A stretch of DNA of 64,000 nucleotides from Cardiocondyla obscurior (Eukaryota > Arthropoda > Insecta > Hymenoptera > Formicidae). The stretch covers positions 744,001 to 808,000 of the forward strand of contig NC_091880.1 of assembly GCF_019399895.1 (NCBI RefSeq), read 5' to 3'. Positions 50,872-62,194 of the stretch are shown piece by piece (the first letter of the stretch is position 1; each line of letters opens with the position of its first letter). The notes below the pieces were generated by a model that was given only the letters and a program-made list of their open reading frames with translations, ran no database searches and had not been told where the DNA came from. The position numbers and the translations under genes are program-made.

Positions 50872-53800
50872 CGGTCGATCGTATACGAGATTCAACGTCA
50901 GGATTTCGAATCCCGGCGACGTTTTTAGATATAGGCGCAAATAAAGTTTCGTCTTTCCATTTTCGCTGCGGGAGCCGGATCGACTGTGCGCCGTGGAAGT
51001 TCGAGGCGGTAGCGCGAGGTGCTAGATTCGTTCCTTCCGGCGAAAAATCGTCTTCGGTGAAGAGATACTATTCGCGGTAAAGAGGAGAGCCGAGACGGGG
51101 GCGCGGATAAAAGTAGACGAGGGCAAAAGGGAAAGGAGATGGAGCCGATACCATGCGGCGCGGCCCGGGGAAATCCATCGTTTTACCGCGACAGAGATTG
51201 TTTCGTGATCTCGAAAGAAAAAGAAAAGAAAAAAAAAAGGATACGAACGAAATGGATTAAACGAGTTAAACGACGGTAACGTGACCGAAAGGGAAGGGTC
51301 TGCAAGAACGTACGGCACCGGTGACGAAGCTGCGTTGTCGCGGGTGACGAAGTAGGTTACTCAGGGTGATAGAGAACTCTCATTTTCTAAGCAAATGATG
51401 TCGATCGTATAACAAACACCGGTAGCTGGATACGGTACAATTTTTAATCTCGTCAAAGTTACATTTAAAACTAATCTCGTGGTGTATCTAAAAATATCAT
51501 TAAAATTTTTAGCAGAAAAGTCCGCGATGAAAACGAAATAATCTCTCGCCGATAAATTAAAGCGCTATGATTTCCGAAGCTCGCACGCTGGGTGGGTAAA
51601 AAATGATTACTCCTGATTTCGCGATTGATTTCCTGATCATCACGAAATCCGAGCCGATGCATTGGAAATAGTCGGTAACGAGAAACTGCCATTACTGTTG
51701 AGGAGACGCGGCATGGAACGGCGGACAAGTCGCATAATGGAATACTTTTATCCGTGTGGGCACTATCGTTAATTATTCAAGAACGAATTCTCGTGCGTTA
51801 ACCGAATCCCAATGACTGCGGTGTCGGTCGTACGTTCTCGTACGCTAAAATTCAATGTAGTTTCTGCGGTTAGAACGTCCGCTTGGATGAAATGGAGAAG
51901 CTCAATTTTCGTGGAAATTAAAGCGCTGTTATTTATTAGCAGTTGCAAAGAACATATAATCTACGTATAATATAAATTAAAAATCATTAATCTTATCTGG
52001 CGGATTCTAGAAGGTGGTTTTAACCCCAAAACTTCCTCCTCCCTTTTTTTCAAATTAAAAGAAATAAATATAACAAAAAAAAGTTTGATATAATTCGCAA
52101 GAGACGTAGAATTATTCTTTTTCTCAAAATATTAAATCGTATTGTAGGCGTCGGAAAAAATAGAGATAGTCGATCTCGAACTCGAGATCCTCCCGCTAAG
52201 CGGCGACGACTGGCTTTGTAAACCTGAAATGTCGCTCGTTGAATTCTCTTAAGCGCGCTAAATCGCGGGTGGCAATGTCAGGGCCACAATGACGAAACGT
52301 AAACGCGTCTTTTAACGCCTCTCAAAAAGACACAATGGCCGTCGTTGCCGGTCGATTGACCGCACTCAGCAAGGACCGAAACGTTTTACCGACTGCAGCC
52401 ATCGAAGTGACGGCAGCGTCGTCGACGGACAGACGGAGGACAAGGGGGGGTAACTACGGGGTTATGCCGGTTAAGGGGATGCTTTCGAATCCTCAACCTC
52501 TCCGATGCGTCCATAGAAAGACACAATAGTTTTAGCTTCAACAATCGGTTGATTGGGAAGAATTACGAGGCGATTGTTCGACGCGGTGCCGCCACTGAGT
52601 GAAGTGGATGTGACTGAAAGAGCGGAAGAGAGCAAACCGAGCGTAGGAGGGTGCTAACGAGAGCCAGAAACGTCCTGGCCTCTGACCGGCTCGAATCAGT
52701 CGCCAGTTTAGCGTTACTCGCGATTCTAAACTAACATCATTTAACGCGACAAGCTCTTCTACAAATTCATAACTTGCTGCTTTGTTTCCTTTTTTTTTTT
52801 TTTTTTTTAATGTTATTACGAATAGCGTAACTCAAACTGCGGTTTACGTATGTATATGTACGTATAAATGTTTAACATGTATTCTACTTATAACATAAAA
52901 ATATGAAACTTATTAAAATACACGAGGCTAATTTTTGTATCAAACGCGAAATAATAAAATACTCGTCCGCGCGAGACAAATTTTAGACACAAATGCCAAA
53001 ATAAAAGGAAAAAAGAAAAAAGAAAAAAAAAAGTCAATTTCCGGCACGTCGAACATCACCAACGTACCCAGAGGCCGGCGAAATTGTCTTTTCTTCTCAC
53101 CGGGAAAACACGCTGATATTTCGCTTTTATTACGTGACGTGCCTCGCGAAACTGTCGCTTCGGGCGAGATGTATCGCCGGGGCAGCGATGGATTTGTTTG
53201 GTGTTCCTCGGAAAGTTAAGACTAAAAGCGGCCCGGTTAGCATTAGGGATCTCCATAACTTAACACGGCCGGACAATACGGACAATCAGGCTTCTTTACG
53301 CTACGCTGGCCACCGGGGTTCGACTGGTTGTCCCAGGGATCCGATTCGACGGGACGAGGTGCGGTCAAGACGTGATCCGCAGTCGAAAGAGGCTGCGACA
53401 GTCGCCACAGCCGTCTTTCGCCGAGCGTTACGGAAACCTAGATTAGTCATGGTAGGTGAGGGCGAAGGTGAGGAGGAAACGCGGTGGGATTCGAACTAAA
53501 TCACGAGATCGAATCGTTCGACGGATGGCGAGTGTCGTTGACCCGGGAGGTCAAAAATCTCGGAGTTTAGCAAACCGAATTGGAGTTGATCAAGTGTGGT
53601 CGAATTCTAAGCACGCTCCGTCACCCGAAGTGAATTGCACTTACTTGGCGCTTCGTTACGACATTTCCAAGTAAACTGCGACCGACCGAAACATACATAC
53701 GTTTGCCGCGCGTTAAACCAAGTTGCGCAGTTTTAATTGCAAATGAGGATAGAACTCCGTGAGCCGCAAGAATAACTGAACAGCTGTAGAAGAATATCTT

Positions 53801-56800
53801 TCGAAGGATATAAAAGATGCATTTCCTCTTTAGTTAATTTTAATGGCAACATTTAAAAAGAAAAAAAAAAAAGAAAAAGAGAGAGAAACCAAAAACCTAC
53901 CATTTTCCGAGAAATAATTAATAAATAATAATTTGATTTTCAAAAAGAAAGAGTCCACGATAATGGATTCCATTTCGCTAAAGCGTGTAAAGAGGGAGAT
54001 AAAAACGCGCGGCACGGGGATCCCCTGGCTTCGCTCGCCGCAACGTTATTGTTAACCCTTTCCAGGAGGAACACTTGCCTTGAGCGCTTAAAAGAGCGAT
54101 GTGACGTGTAAACGTTAATTATCGCGCCGTACACGCGACGCAAGGGACGAGCAATAATTATTTTCGCAGGGCGCCGCGATTAATTAATATTATTTGAAGT
54201 TTGTCGCGGCCTCGAAGAAGTAATTAGCGTAAACACTGATGAAAATAAATGAAACGGGCAGAATCGTTTTAATTGAACTCTCAACGTCAGATTTTATTGA
54301 CAGCGCTGCAGTAACGTCTGCGATAATCAGGCTTAAGTTCATTGACACGAGCGTGAAACTATTTGACGGCTGAACGGACCGATTGGTTCATCTAATTATC
54401 GAGGCCGATTATAGGCTCAAAATGCGAGAGCGCGCGCGCGTTCGTCGTTTCTCATCAAGCAAGATGAAACGCGATAAATGCCAAACAGCGATCCGTAACT
54501 ATTCTCGTCCGGAAACTTTCGCGGGGAAGTTTTCCCGGCGAGTGAAATTTTCCTTCACGTTTTTTCACGAACCGGCAAAATACTTCTGTAACTAAGCGGC
54601 CTTCGAGAGTCGAAGTGAATTATTTTATAATGGGAGCGAAATATACAGGACGTTTAAATGAAATCTAAACGTAACTCTGTTTAAGTTTTAATTTCTCGCG
54701 CGCCGTCCGGAAGTTCTCGCTCTGTAAGTGTACCGTATCCGCGAATTATTGCACACTTCGCGAGCCGCCGTGCAAGCTCTACCATCGCGCTTACGAGCTA
54801 ATTAAGGGCGCGTGAAAATAATCCCCCTTTTTTTTTTTCCGCGCCTATCAGATCGCAGATACACGGGGCGGTTCATTAATTACCGTCGGCGGCGGCTCGG
54901 TCGCGCGGTACGTCGGCTCTCGGGTGGAAATGGGATGGCATTTTTCCCCGTGGGCTTATCCACCATCGGGAAATTCGTCACGAGCGAAACCGGACGATTT
55001 AATTCCGCGGTCTGGTTTCCGCGATTAGCGCGGCGCAGTGACCGCGCGATTGCACGTATTACCGCGCGAGGAACGTTCGCCGGTGCCCAATAGCCAGCGC
55101 GTCCTGTAAAGTTTTTCTTTCGCGCAGATGCGAAGGAAAAATCCTATCCGCCCGTATGAATATTCAGTTACTATAAATAAAATTATGCAGCGTGCCTGCC
55201 GTGGACTGCCCGGGCGATCGCTTCTCGCGCGTGTACCGAGGCTTTTTGTATGCAGGCTGTAAGGTCTACGAAGGTAAGCGCGATAAAATTAGCGTGTCCT
55301 CGATTACGGGTAAAGTGGGAAATGCGAAAAACTTCGAGCTGCTATGGCCCGAACCTATGGGCGCGTTCGTTAACTATGGTTTCGTTAAAATCGAATCGCA
55401 TCGGCGAATAAAAAAAAAAAAAAATAGGGGAAAAAAAAAAAAAAAACGTACTGTGTTCGGACTAATTATTTTCAAGAAAATTGCGTAAAATTGTCAAACC
55501 GTTTGCAAATAAGTATTTATTTTTACTTATTCGTTATTAACATAAATAAATGATAGAGTAACTGCTATGGTAAATGGATACTTGCATAGATAAATTGCTA
55601 GTTGAACGCGTGGAAGATCACATCTACATAGATAAACGTAAAATAATTATTTACATTAAAAAAATATGCAACGCGTGCGTTATGCGCTAATTACGAATGC
55701 AAACAAGAGTCTAAAAGTCTCGAAAGAATAACCAAACAGCGTAGAACATTAATTTCAGAGATATACAGAGAATCAAAAAAAAAAAAAAAAAAAAACCTTA
55801 TGTTATTTAAGTTAATTTCAATAAATAAAAAAGAAAAAATATAAAAGATACTGAAATGCACTTAAAGTATGTTCTTTAATATATATTTACAAAAATAAGT
55901 AACAAAGTGATTATGTTTAAAGAAAATCCATTAAATAATCGCGTAGCAATTTATCCTTTTTTTGGGGGGATTTCGCGCAATCAAGTATCTGTTCCCAAGC
56001 CGTCATAATCATTCTGAAGTACATCGAAGAACAGATATGGCATTTTCTGCGGTGATAGCAGCTAACGTAATACGTAATCCTAGGCGGCAGAGGCAGGAGA
56101 TGAGAGAACGAGAAGAAATCGGTCATCGGCAAACCGGCCGGCGCGGTATATACATGCGGTACATGTGAAACTCAACGCACACGACGCTAAAGTCACGTTC
56201 GCTAGCTATCGTCCCCATATCTACCTTTCGGCGTACAACATAATTTAATGCCGGCCGTGTTGAAAGCACATTCAAGAAGTCAGCGCAGTCATCTGGCGAC
56301 GCGAACAGATATTAATTTAGGTGGCATAAGTGAGGTACACACCACGGGCTTGGGTGCTACGTAATATTTAAGCTGAGTGCTCGAGGCCGCGTTTCGCTTT
56401 TATGTACGGAAAAGGAGGGCGAGATGCGCGCTAAGCTTTGTCCACAGTCAACCCCTCGCCCTCGCCGCAACTACCCGAATTACTACCGATTAAATCCCGT
56501 CAAGGACTTAAGAATTTCAACCGTGCGAAATTTTCAGCCCTGCTTACCGTTTCGAAAGTCGCGAGATTGACAGACCCGCTTCATAAATCTGGGCGTCGAT
56601 TTCCCTTCGGAGAATTAAACTCGCCTCGCGCCAAGATTTATCAGTCGCCAGACATGACCGAGCCTATTTCATGGATGGTTTGTCCGTCTCATTTATTGCT
56701 CCACCAAATCGAATTATTTATGAGACACAGAAGGCGTCACGGGCGTGCGTCAGCTGGTATATTAACACGTACACTATCAAAACCCGGATGCTGGACGGAT

Positions 56801-59800
56801 CGACTTTTAATCCCCGCGGATTGAACGCCGCGCGTCAGTGCAACATTGTATCCTCATACCTACGAGCGCTCATTCCATACGATTAAACACGCGGAGTCTC
56901 GGGAGAGTTTAAAGTTTTCGAAACTGAGGGGGGGGGAGGAGAGGGAGTGGTGCTTTGGACAAGGGGGTACCGCTCAAATTGACGGGGCTGGAACGAACAA
57001 TGGTCTAAGACTCACGCTCCGGCGAGCACTAATATAAATGCAAATCGACTGCCATGCACTTGTGAATGTCTCGTAAAACAAACTTGACGCACAGGTCAGT
57101 GCATGCTGAATGCGAGAGGCCGAAGCTATCGGACTCATCGGAAGGTAGTCGCGACAATACGAGAGCAGCAAAGCGGAGTTTTAAACGTTTCGTTTGCAAT
57201 CGACCTGCTTTTATGCGATTTGAAAATATCGAGTCTTTTTCAATACAATATAAAAGTAAAATCAATGTTTTATATAAAAGAAAGAAATTAATAAATTAAT
57301 AAATCAATCTAATTCTTTCTTTCTTATATGGGTTTCTTATCTGGATAAATCACTTATACGCAATTATCAGACATATGTATAAATATTGTAATTATATCGA
57401 GATAGTATCTTCACGCTTCTTACGAGATACGTGGATTTTACACGTGGTTTCTCTTTCGGGGGCAGGGGGGGGGTTTCTTTAACTATTTCCAATCACGCGG
57501 GACACCGTCTCGAATCGAATGCAATCACGGCGCTGGGAGCTGTATCAACGCTGTTATTGCCGCAGAATATGATAAGCACGGTAGCTATCGGTTTGTGGGT
57601 AATGGTAATTACGCGGAGAGCCCCGAGGCAATGAGGGAGACGGCAACAATACTCCGCGCTTGGGGTGATGCAGAGCTATTAGCTCCGAATCTGATAGCCA
57701 TAATTATGCTCGTCTGAGATCTTGTTACGCCTTGACTTGACAATCGTAATTATTCCCGGCCTAGTTAATGAATTCCTATGCACAACGCCGTTTTATTTGC
57801 TTGCTTAAAAATTAAGACCGTATAGAGAAACTATTGGATTACTTTTCAAATCTTTCTTATCAGATCTTAACTAAAAAAACTATTTTTAAATATCGTACGA
57901 TTAAACAATTTTTTTTTTTTTTTATATTAAAATTAAATTGCAAACCATGGAAACGCTTTATTGCGAGCGTGAAGAAATTATTTGTCACAGGCAGCCTCTC
58001 TTTTACGCAACCAAATTAGTACGTTGTGACGTTGTCACAGAGTGATCGCGCGGTATCGCTGTGTCGGCTTTGACAGTCTCGGAGTCGGGACGAGGCTGAC
58101 GCGCGAAAAGCAGATGAGCGAAAAAAAAAACCAACGTTCGCGAACTCTGTCGGTGGTCCGAGTGACGCGAGCGACCTGACCGTAGAACAATTGTAAGGCG
58201 CGAGCCTTAGTTCCCGTGAAGGGGATCGGCGGCATCCCGATCGAACGACAGCGGTCCCGGTGGCGGCGGAGGCCGGCGATAAATTGTGAGTCGCCCGAGG
58301 TGTCGCCGGGTTATTGTATTACGGTCAGAGAATTAACACAGTCATAGCCGCATAACATTATCAAAGAGATACGCTATCTAAAAAATCTAGAGAAATATAT
58401 CGTCCTTCCTATAGCACTTCTTAAGGCGCAAATTGCAATTCTCCGAAAAACATTAGCTGTAAGTACGACGGAGATTGGTTTTTAAAAGAAATTTACAATC
58501 TGCTGGCGCATCTAGGACCGTTCGCGTCTAGGTTCCGCCTCAGCGCGGATAGTGAAAGAGGAGTTTCTTGGCGAAGGAATAAGAAGACACAATAAACAAA
58601 GGAAAAGCAAGAAAAAAAAAAATAAAAAATGGGGGATATTTGTCGCGACGGCGAACGAAGGGCTGAACGAGAACGGGGAAGAAGGCAAAAAAAAAAAAAA
58701 TTAGTTTCGAATAGTCGTCGTCATTGCGTCAGACAAGATTCTGATTCGATCCACTCTGCGGAGCGAGAAACGAACGAATATATTTGAAAATTCCATGACG
58801 ATATGCGGAGAATGAAATGAAGGCGGAAATCTCGTAAGCCCCTTACGCTGGCGCAACGCGTATCGGTTACGAATCAATATTTAATCAACGCGTAATGCGC
58901 TTCCGCGTACGTCACATTTTATTTTAAGCCCGCACCACCCCTTGCGATTCCTTCATTACGTTATAAACGCTTCTCGATCCGCTCGCGAAGTGGCGGGTCC
59001 CGCTGACCCGATTGGCTCACAATCGGAGGGAAAGGTGGGTGTCCGCTAATCTTTATACTACGGCCCGTGCTCACTACCAAACTTTAATTAAAGTAAAAAA
59101 AAAGAATTCGCAATCTTGTTGCAACACCAAAAAGGATAAAACGTAAATAATACTGTAACGCGAAGGCTATTTATGGAGAATATGAAAAAGAGATTATTAA
59201 CGAAATTTAAATCAATTAACAGGATTGCACGTATACGCGGACTTAGATCCAACGTAATTTTATTTCGGCTCGGGGGATCGTGCACGGGATAATAACGTAT
59301 TTTCCAACGTGTATTCAACCGTATCATGTATAAAGCGTTATTATTGTTGGCAGTTTATCATTGGTCCCCGGAGCGCACAAGTCGCGGCTTAAAACTGCAT
59401 TATACGGTACTTCGCGGCGGTCGTAAAGCGGTCTCTCGTCTCATGAAAGCATAGAATATTAAGCAAGAAGTAAATATGCGGCGTGGTTAGATGCGAGTAA
59501 TAAAGTGATGACGCGCCACGAAAGTAAGCAGAAAATTTATTAATGCCTGTTTCGTTCCAAAATTTCACCTGATCCTACGAGTTGTCGTTCCTCATCGATT
59601 AACTCGTTTCACTTTTTATTCGCGCAAGGGATACGCTTACAATGGAACTACGAGTAATATTGCTTCTTCGCTAAAGTACTTTGTGTTATTTTTATAAAAA
59701 GATATAATTTATAAATGTTTTCAATTTCTCCTACAACTAATTCCAATCATCATTATTATTTATATCCTGATAGTAGACTACTCTATATTATCGGCTCTCT

Positions 59801-59868
59801 ATTTCCCTCGACTCGAATTTTCTATATATTCTTAAGTACAACGCATTCGTGAAAAAGCTCTATTGCTA

Positions 59869-59899
<31 letters not shown>

Positions 59900-60748
59900 T
59901 TCCCAAAAATATCTATGATTTACGAGGGTCAGGATTCAGGCATCCTCGAAAAGTGAGAGTGAGAAAATGAGACGCGAAAGCCGTAAGAGGGGCCTCGCCC
60001 GTAGATCACACACGCGACGAGAATGTGAAAAAGAAAGCCAAAAAAAGGGGCTAGATAAAGCGCGAGGTACACGGTAAGGGAAGAGACTAAGGGTAGACGA
60101 ACGCGCGGGTTGAGGAAGAACGTCAGTTGTTGGAATTGTCTCTCGCAATAAGAAGCTTGTCGGGCTAAAAAGAAAAGTTTGTCGGTTAAGGGACGAAATT
60201 GTATGAAGCGTCTATAGAAAAATTTTTCCCTAGCGTTTGTCTTCTCCTCCGTTTCTCCCTACTGCTATTTCCATTTCTCTCGCCGTCGGTATATCTTAGT
60301 TTGTATAAACAAGCGGATTTCGAGCTTAAACGAGATACGTCAAACGGAGAAGGGTTTTCATTTTGAAGGGTCCAAAGGAAAGGTACGACACCAAGCGCGC
60401 ACCCGTAAGATGTGCAGAGCGGAAAAAGCGTGAGGGTCTTGTCGGTATTTCCGCGTGCGCGAGATTCAGCAAACAATGGTCGCTCAAACTTTATTTCCGC
60501 AAATTGGTCGTCGTCTGGGAATTTACATCGAATATCGCGTTTGAGACAAACGCTTTTATCCATTCACTTTTTATTGCCCGATACCGAATATCTTACTGAG
60601 AAGTGTATTCGTTATTGTAGAAGGCGACTTATGTAAATACCGCATATATGCGGGTGCGATGCGTGTTTACGTCGTTCGTTCGATCCGCGGACTATGTGAT
60701 CGATAGATAAATACATTGTACAGCACGAGAATTATACATGCAACTTAC
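50872..60748. other. Gene-free stretch, possibly intron of the minus-strand gene
   Basis: CpG-rich, purine-rich patches near 51000-51320, 52400-52700 and 53030-53680; AT-rich 55480-55910, 57180-57420 and 59640-59900. If the transcript at 60749-61780 continues, this is its long intron. Apart from the weak candidate at 55191-55273 I see no exon. Confidence 0.5.
55191..55273 (+). other. Low-confidence candidate exon, 83 bp
   Basis: AAATAAAATTATGCAG precedes and GAAG|GTAAGCGCG follows this interval, giving an acceptor and a good donor. One frame is open across it with high GC at third positions and reads VPAVDCPGDRFSRVYRGFLY followed by AGCKVYEG. The residue mix looks protein-like, with two cysteines. 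The acceptor lacks a real pyrimidine tract, and the frame also stays open beyond the donor, so the exon call is weak. No family is recognised. Confidence 0.15.
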
Positions 60749-60792
60749 CAGTCTGCATGAGCATCAGCGGAGTTGTAGAATTCAGGCGTTGG
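60749..60792 (-). other. Exon 4 of the minus-strand spliced transcript, possible start of a coding region
   Basis: On the minus strand the acceptor is TTTTATTTTATGTTACAG|CCAACG (AG at 60794-60793) and the donor is GACTG|GTAAGTTGC (GT at 60748-60747). The exon is 44 bp. One frame holds two ATGs close together (60764 and 60758), giving MLMQT before the donor, so translation of a longer protein could begin here if the next exon is coding. I could not find the next exon, so the transcript either continues across a long intron to lower coordinates or remains non-coding. A minus-strand AATAAA lies at about 60571-60576 and could serve a read-through form. Confidence 0.55.
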
Positions 60793-60906
60793 CTGTAACA
60801 TAAAATAAAATATATTATTGTAGACGTGTAAATTGGTTCATAAAATTAATAAAATAAAAGGTAAAAGTTTTTATTTAATATTTTATTTAAAAAAATGTAT
60901 ATTCAC

Positions 60907-61226
60907 CTAAGAGTTGCTCCGCCGATGCAGGATGCCTATCCGAGGCCTCCTCCTCCTCTCAGATGGGACGTGTCGAGCCATCCTTCCGCGCACAAGTAAC
61001 TCGCGAACACCCCGACCGTGATTTTAATCGCGAAAATTTACTATGATCACTTTCGCGCGTCCCATGCTCGGCACTCGCGTTCAGAATAAAGCCGTGCGAA
61101 AAAAATACGACCGAATACTTAACGAAACTCCCGAAACGGCCGACGAACCGGCTACGGTTCGTAAAATAATTAATACCGGCGGTGACGATACTCGTTGATG
61201 ACCGGCGCGGATGCAGCTGCGTCGAT
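60907..61226 (-). other. Exon 3 of the minus-strand spliced transcript
   Basis: The acceptor on the minus strand is the best of the set: TTTTTTTTTGTTACAG|ATCGAC (AG at 61228-61227). The donor is CTCTTAG|GTGAATAT (GT at 60906-60905). The exon is 320 bp with an 88-bp intron before it and a 114-bp intron after it. One frame is open for about 85 codons but has no ATG and stops at a TGA at the start of the duplicated segment. The last 57 bp (60907-60963) copy the end of exon 2, including the same position relative to the donor. I read this exon as UTR or non-coding RNA. Confidence 0.6.
60913..60963 (-). repeat. Duplicated exon-end segment, copy B (end of exon 3)
   Basis: This segment matches 61322-61373 at about 47 of 52 positions with one single-base gap. 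Both copies begin on the minus strand with TCTGAGAGGAGGAGGAGG and both are followed within a few bases by a splice donor. The duplication therefore carried a splice site with it. Confidence 0.85.
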
Positions 61227-61314
61227 CTGTAACAAAAAAAAAATATATATATTAATTTTATAAATGCCACAAGTATAAGCTATTAGTTCTGCGTTTTATA
61301 AAAGTGATTCTTAC

Positions 61315-61424
61315 CTCTGGGGTTGCTCCGGTGATGCACGATGCCTTTACCGAGGCCTCCTCCTCCTCTCAGAATAGTAGACCTTCCTCACAGATCGTCT
61401 GGACATCGTCCTCGCGCTGATCAC
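61315..61424 (-). other. Exon 2 of the minus-strand spliced transcript
   Basis: On the minus strand the acceptor reads CTTTTGTTGCAG|GTGATC (AG at 61426-61425) and the donor reads CCAGAG|GTAAGAATC (GT at 61314-61313). The exon is 110 bp, between introns of 103 and 88 bp, the usual minimal intron size in insects. The frame continuing from exon 1 ends at a TAA at 61349-61347; the other two frames also contain stops, so the exon is not internal coding sequence of a long protein. Its 3' half (61322-61373) is a purine-rich segment, GAGAGGAGGAGGAGG, that recurs at the end of exon 3. GA-rich runs of this kind often act as exonic splicing enhancers; that role here is inference. Confidence 0.65.
61322..61373 (-). 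repeat. Duplicated exon-end segment, copy A (end of exon 2)
   Basis: Partner of 60913-60963, 410 bp away in the same orientation. The differences lie in the middle of the segment, while the GA-rich part is identical in both. Confidence 0.85.
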
Positions 61425-61647
61425 CTGCAACAAAAGCCCGAATTGTTAATTAGAATTGCGCGAGTCTACGCGATACATCTGAAAGAAAAAGATTACTACG
61501 GAGAAATAAACGCGGAATATAACTTACTCTCCGGAAAGGAGATGTACTCACACGTGTTCTCCTCACACGGATAATCGAGAGGAGAAGATAGTTCTTGTGC
61601 CGGGCAGTTTTCGTTAAACGGAAGTGCGAATTTCGGTACGGAGACAT
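61347..61647 (-). CDS. Spliced small ORF, 65 aa, extremely arginine-rich (join of 61647-61528 and 61424-61347)
   Basis: Joining exon 1 to exon 2 gives a frame of 40 codons from the ATG at 61647, then 25 codons and a TAA ending at 61347. The junction is at phase 0, and the alternative donor 24 nt upstream also keeps the frame. The predicted peptide has 18 arginines and 3 lysines in 65 residues with a single acidic residue, ending in SERRRRPR. There is no signal peptide, membrane segment or known domain; the hydrophobic stretch YLLLSII (about 20-26) is too short for a membrane helix. Such a peptide could bind nucleic acid or be an upstream ORF that lowers translation. It may equally be chance: arginine richness follows from the purine-rich DNA. 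No function is assigned. Confidence 0.25.
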
Positions 61648-61780
61648 GTGCTTGCTGTGCCGTGCGTAGTACGTGTGTGCTCGCGCGACCGCTGGAGAAG
61701 GACAAAGCGAGAGTGGGAGTGGTGGGGGAATATACCTAGCGTGCGGCACGTAGGCTCGCGCTCGCTCTCGCTCCGTTCCT
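61528..61780 (-). other. Exon 1 of a minus-strand spliced transcript (5' limit uncertain)
   Basis: Read on the minus strand, this exon ends at CCGGAGA|GTAAGTT, a near-consensus donor (GT at 61527-61526). A second good donor, CACGT|GTGAGTAC, lies 24 nt upstream (exon end 61552), so the alternative form is exactly eight codons shorter. The 5' limit is a guess from a TATA-like sequence at 61808-61815, which would place a start near 61780. The first part is GC- and purine-rich on the minus strand. It contains an ATG at 61647 that opens a frame running to the donor at a codon boundary. No protein family is recognised. I see no acceptor in front of it, which fits a first exon. The next intron is 103 bp. 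Confidence 0.5.
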
Positions 61781-61807
61781 CCCACCACTCCCCGCCACCC
61801 CCGCGCC

Positions 61808-61815
61808 TATCTATA
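61808..61815 (-). promoter_or_regulatory. TATA-like sequence before exon 1
   Basis: The minus strand reads ACGTATAGATAGGCG here, a TATA-like core followed at once by a strongly G-rich stretch (about 61740-61806). A core promoter here would start transcription around 61780. There is no clear initiator motif, and the match is only to TATAGATA, so this rests mainly on its position in front of the spliced exons. Confidence 0.3.
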
Positions 61816-61830
61816 CGTTAGTCTCTTTCG

Positions 61831-61955
61831 ATTTAATTGTAATATTAAATTCGTATGTCCAGACATAGACGGTACTTCCATCAAGTCGTCCTCGATCTCG
61901 AAAATCGCGAAGACCGTCTTTGCCTGGACATATTAATTAAATATTAAAATTAAAT
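61831..61955. ncRNA. Long hairpin, candidate microRNA precursor (or hairpin MITE)
   Basis: The left arm is 61831-61878 and the right arm 61909-61955, with a 30-nt loop. The inner 24-bp stem is GC-richer: TATGTCCAGACATAGACGGT (61854-61873) faces a right arm whose complement is TATGTCCAGGCAAAGACGGT, differing at two positions, followed by a one-base bulge and four more pairs. The outer 23 positions are AT-rich and match at 19. In all, roughly 41 of 48 positions pair, far above chance. Stem length, loop size, one bulge and few mismatches suit an animal pre-miRNA on either strand; read on the minus strand the 5p arm would start with U. The seed is not one I recognise. A palindromic MITE is the main alternative. 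It sits 16 bp beyond the TATA-like site of the minus-strand transcript, so it could be divergent to it or part of a longer primary transcript. Confidence 0.5.
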
Positions 61956-62116
61956 TAAACCTCAAAATCGCCGATTTGATGGTTGAACTAAAAAGATATT
62001 TTGTGAGCTGAATTTAAAAGCGTTTAGATTGAGAGGAACCGTGCGTTAAAAATTGGCAGTATCTGTTATGCGACGTGAAACAATCGGATCTCAATAATTA
62101 TTTAGTTAAGATAGGA

Positions 62117-62194
62117 TATATTAAATAAAAATTGACCGCGGCATTCGCCAAGAATTCTTTTTCTTTTATATTTAAATTGTATTACCATCCCACA
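62117..62194 (+). repeat. Short dispersed repeat, copy 1
   Basis: It carries ATATTAAATAAAAATTGACC, a CGGCATTCGCCAA segment, a pyrimidine run and TTTAAATTGTATTACCATCC. The same order recurs in direct orientation at 63600-63676. Confidence 0.75.

Noticed and set aside
50885..50925. B-box-like TTTCGAATCC within a small palindrome
   Set aside because: No A box at a suitable distance upstream and no tRNA fold.
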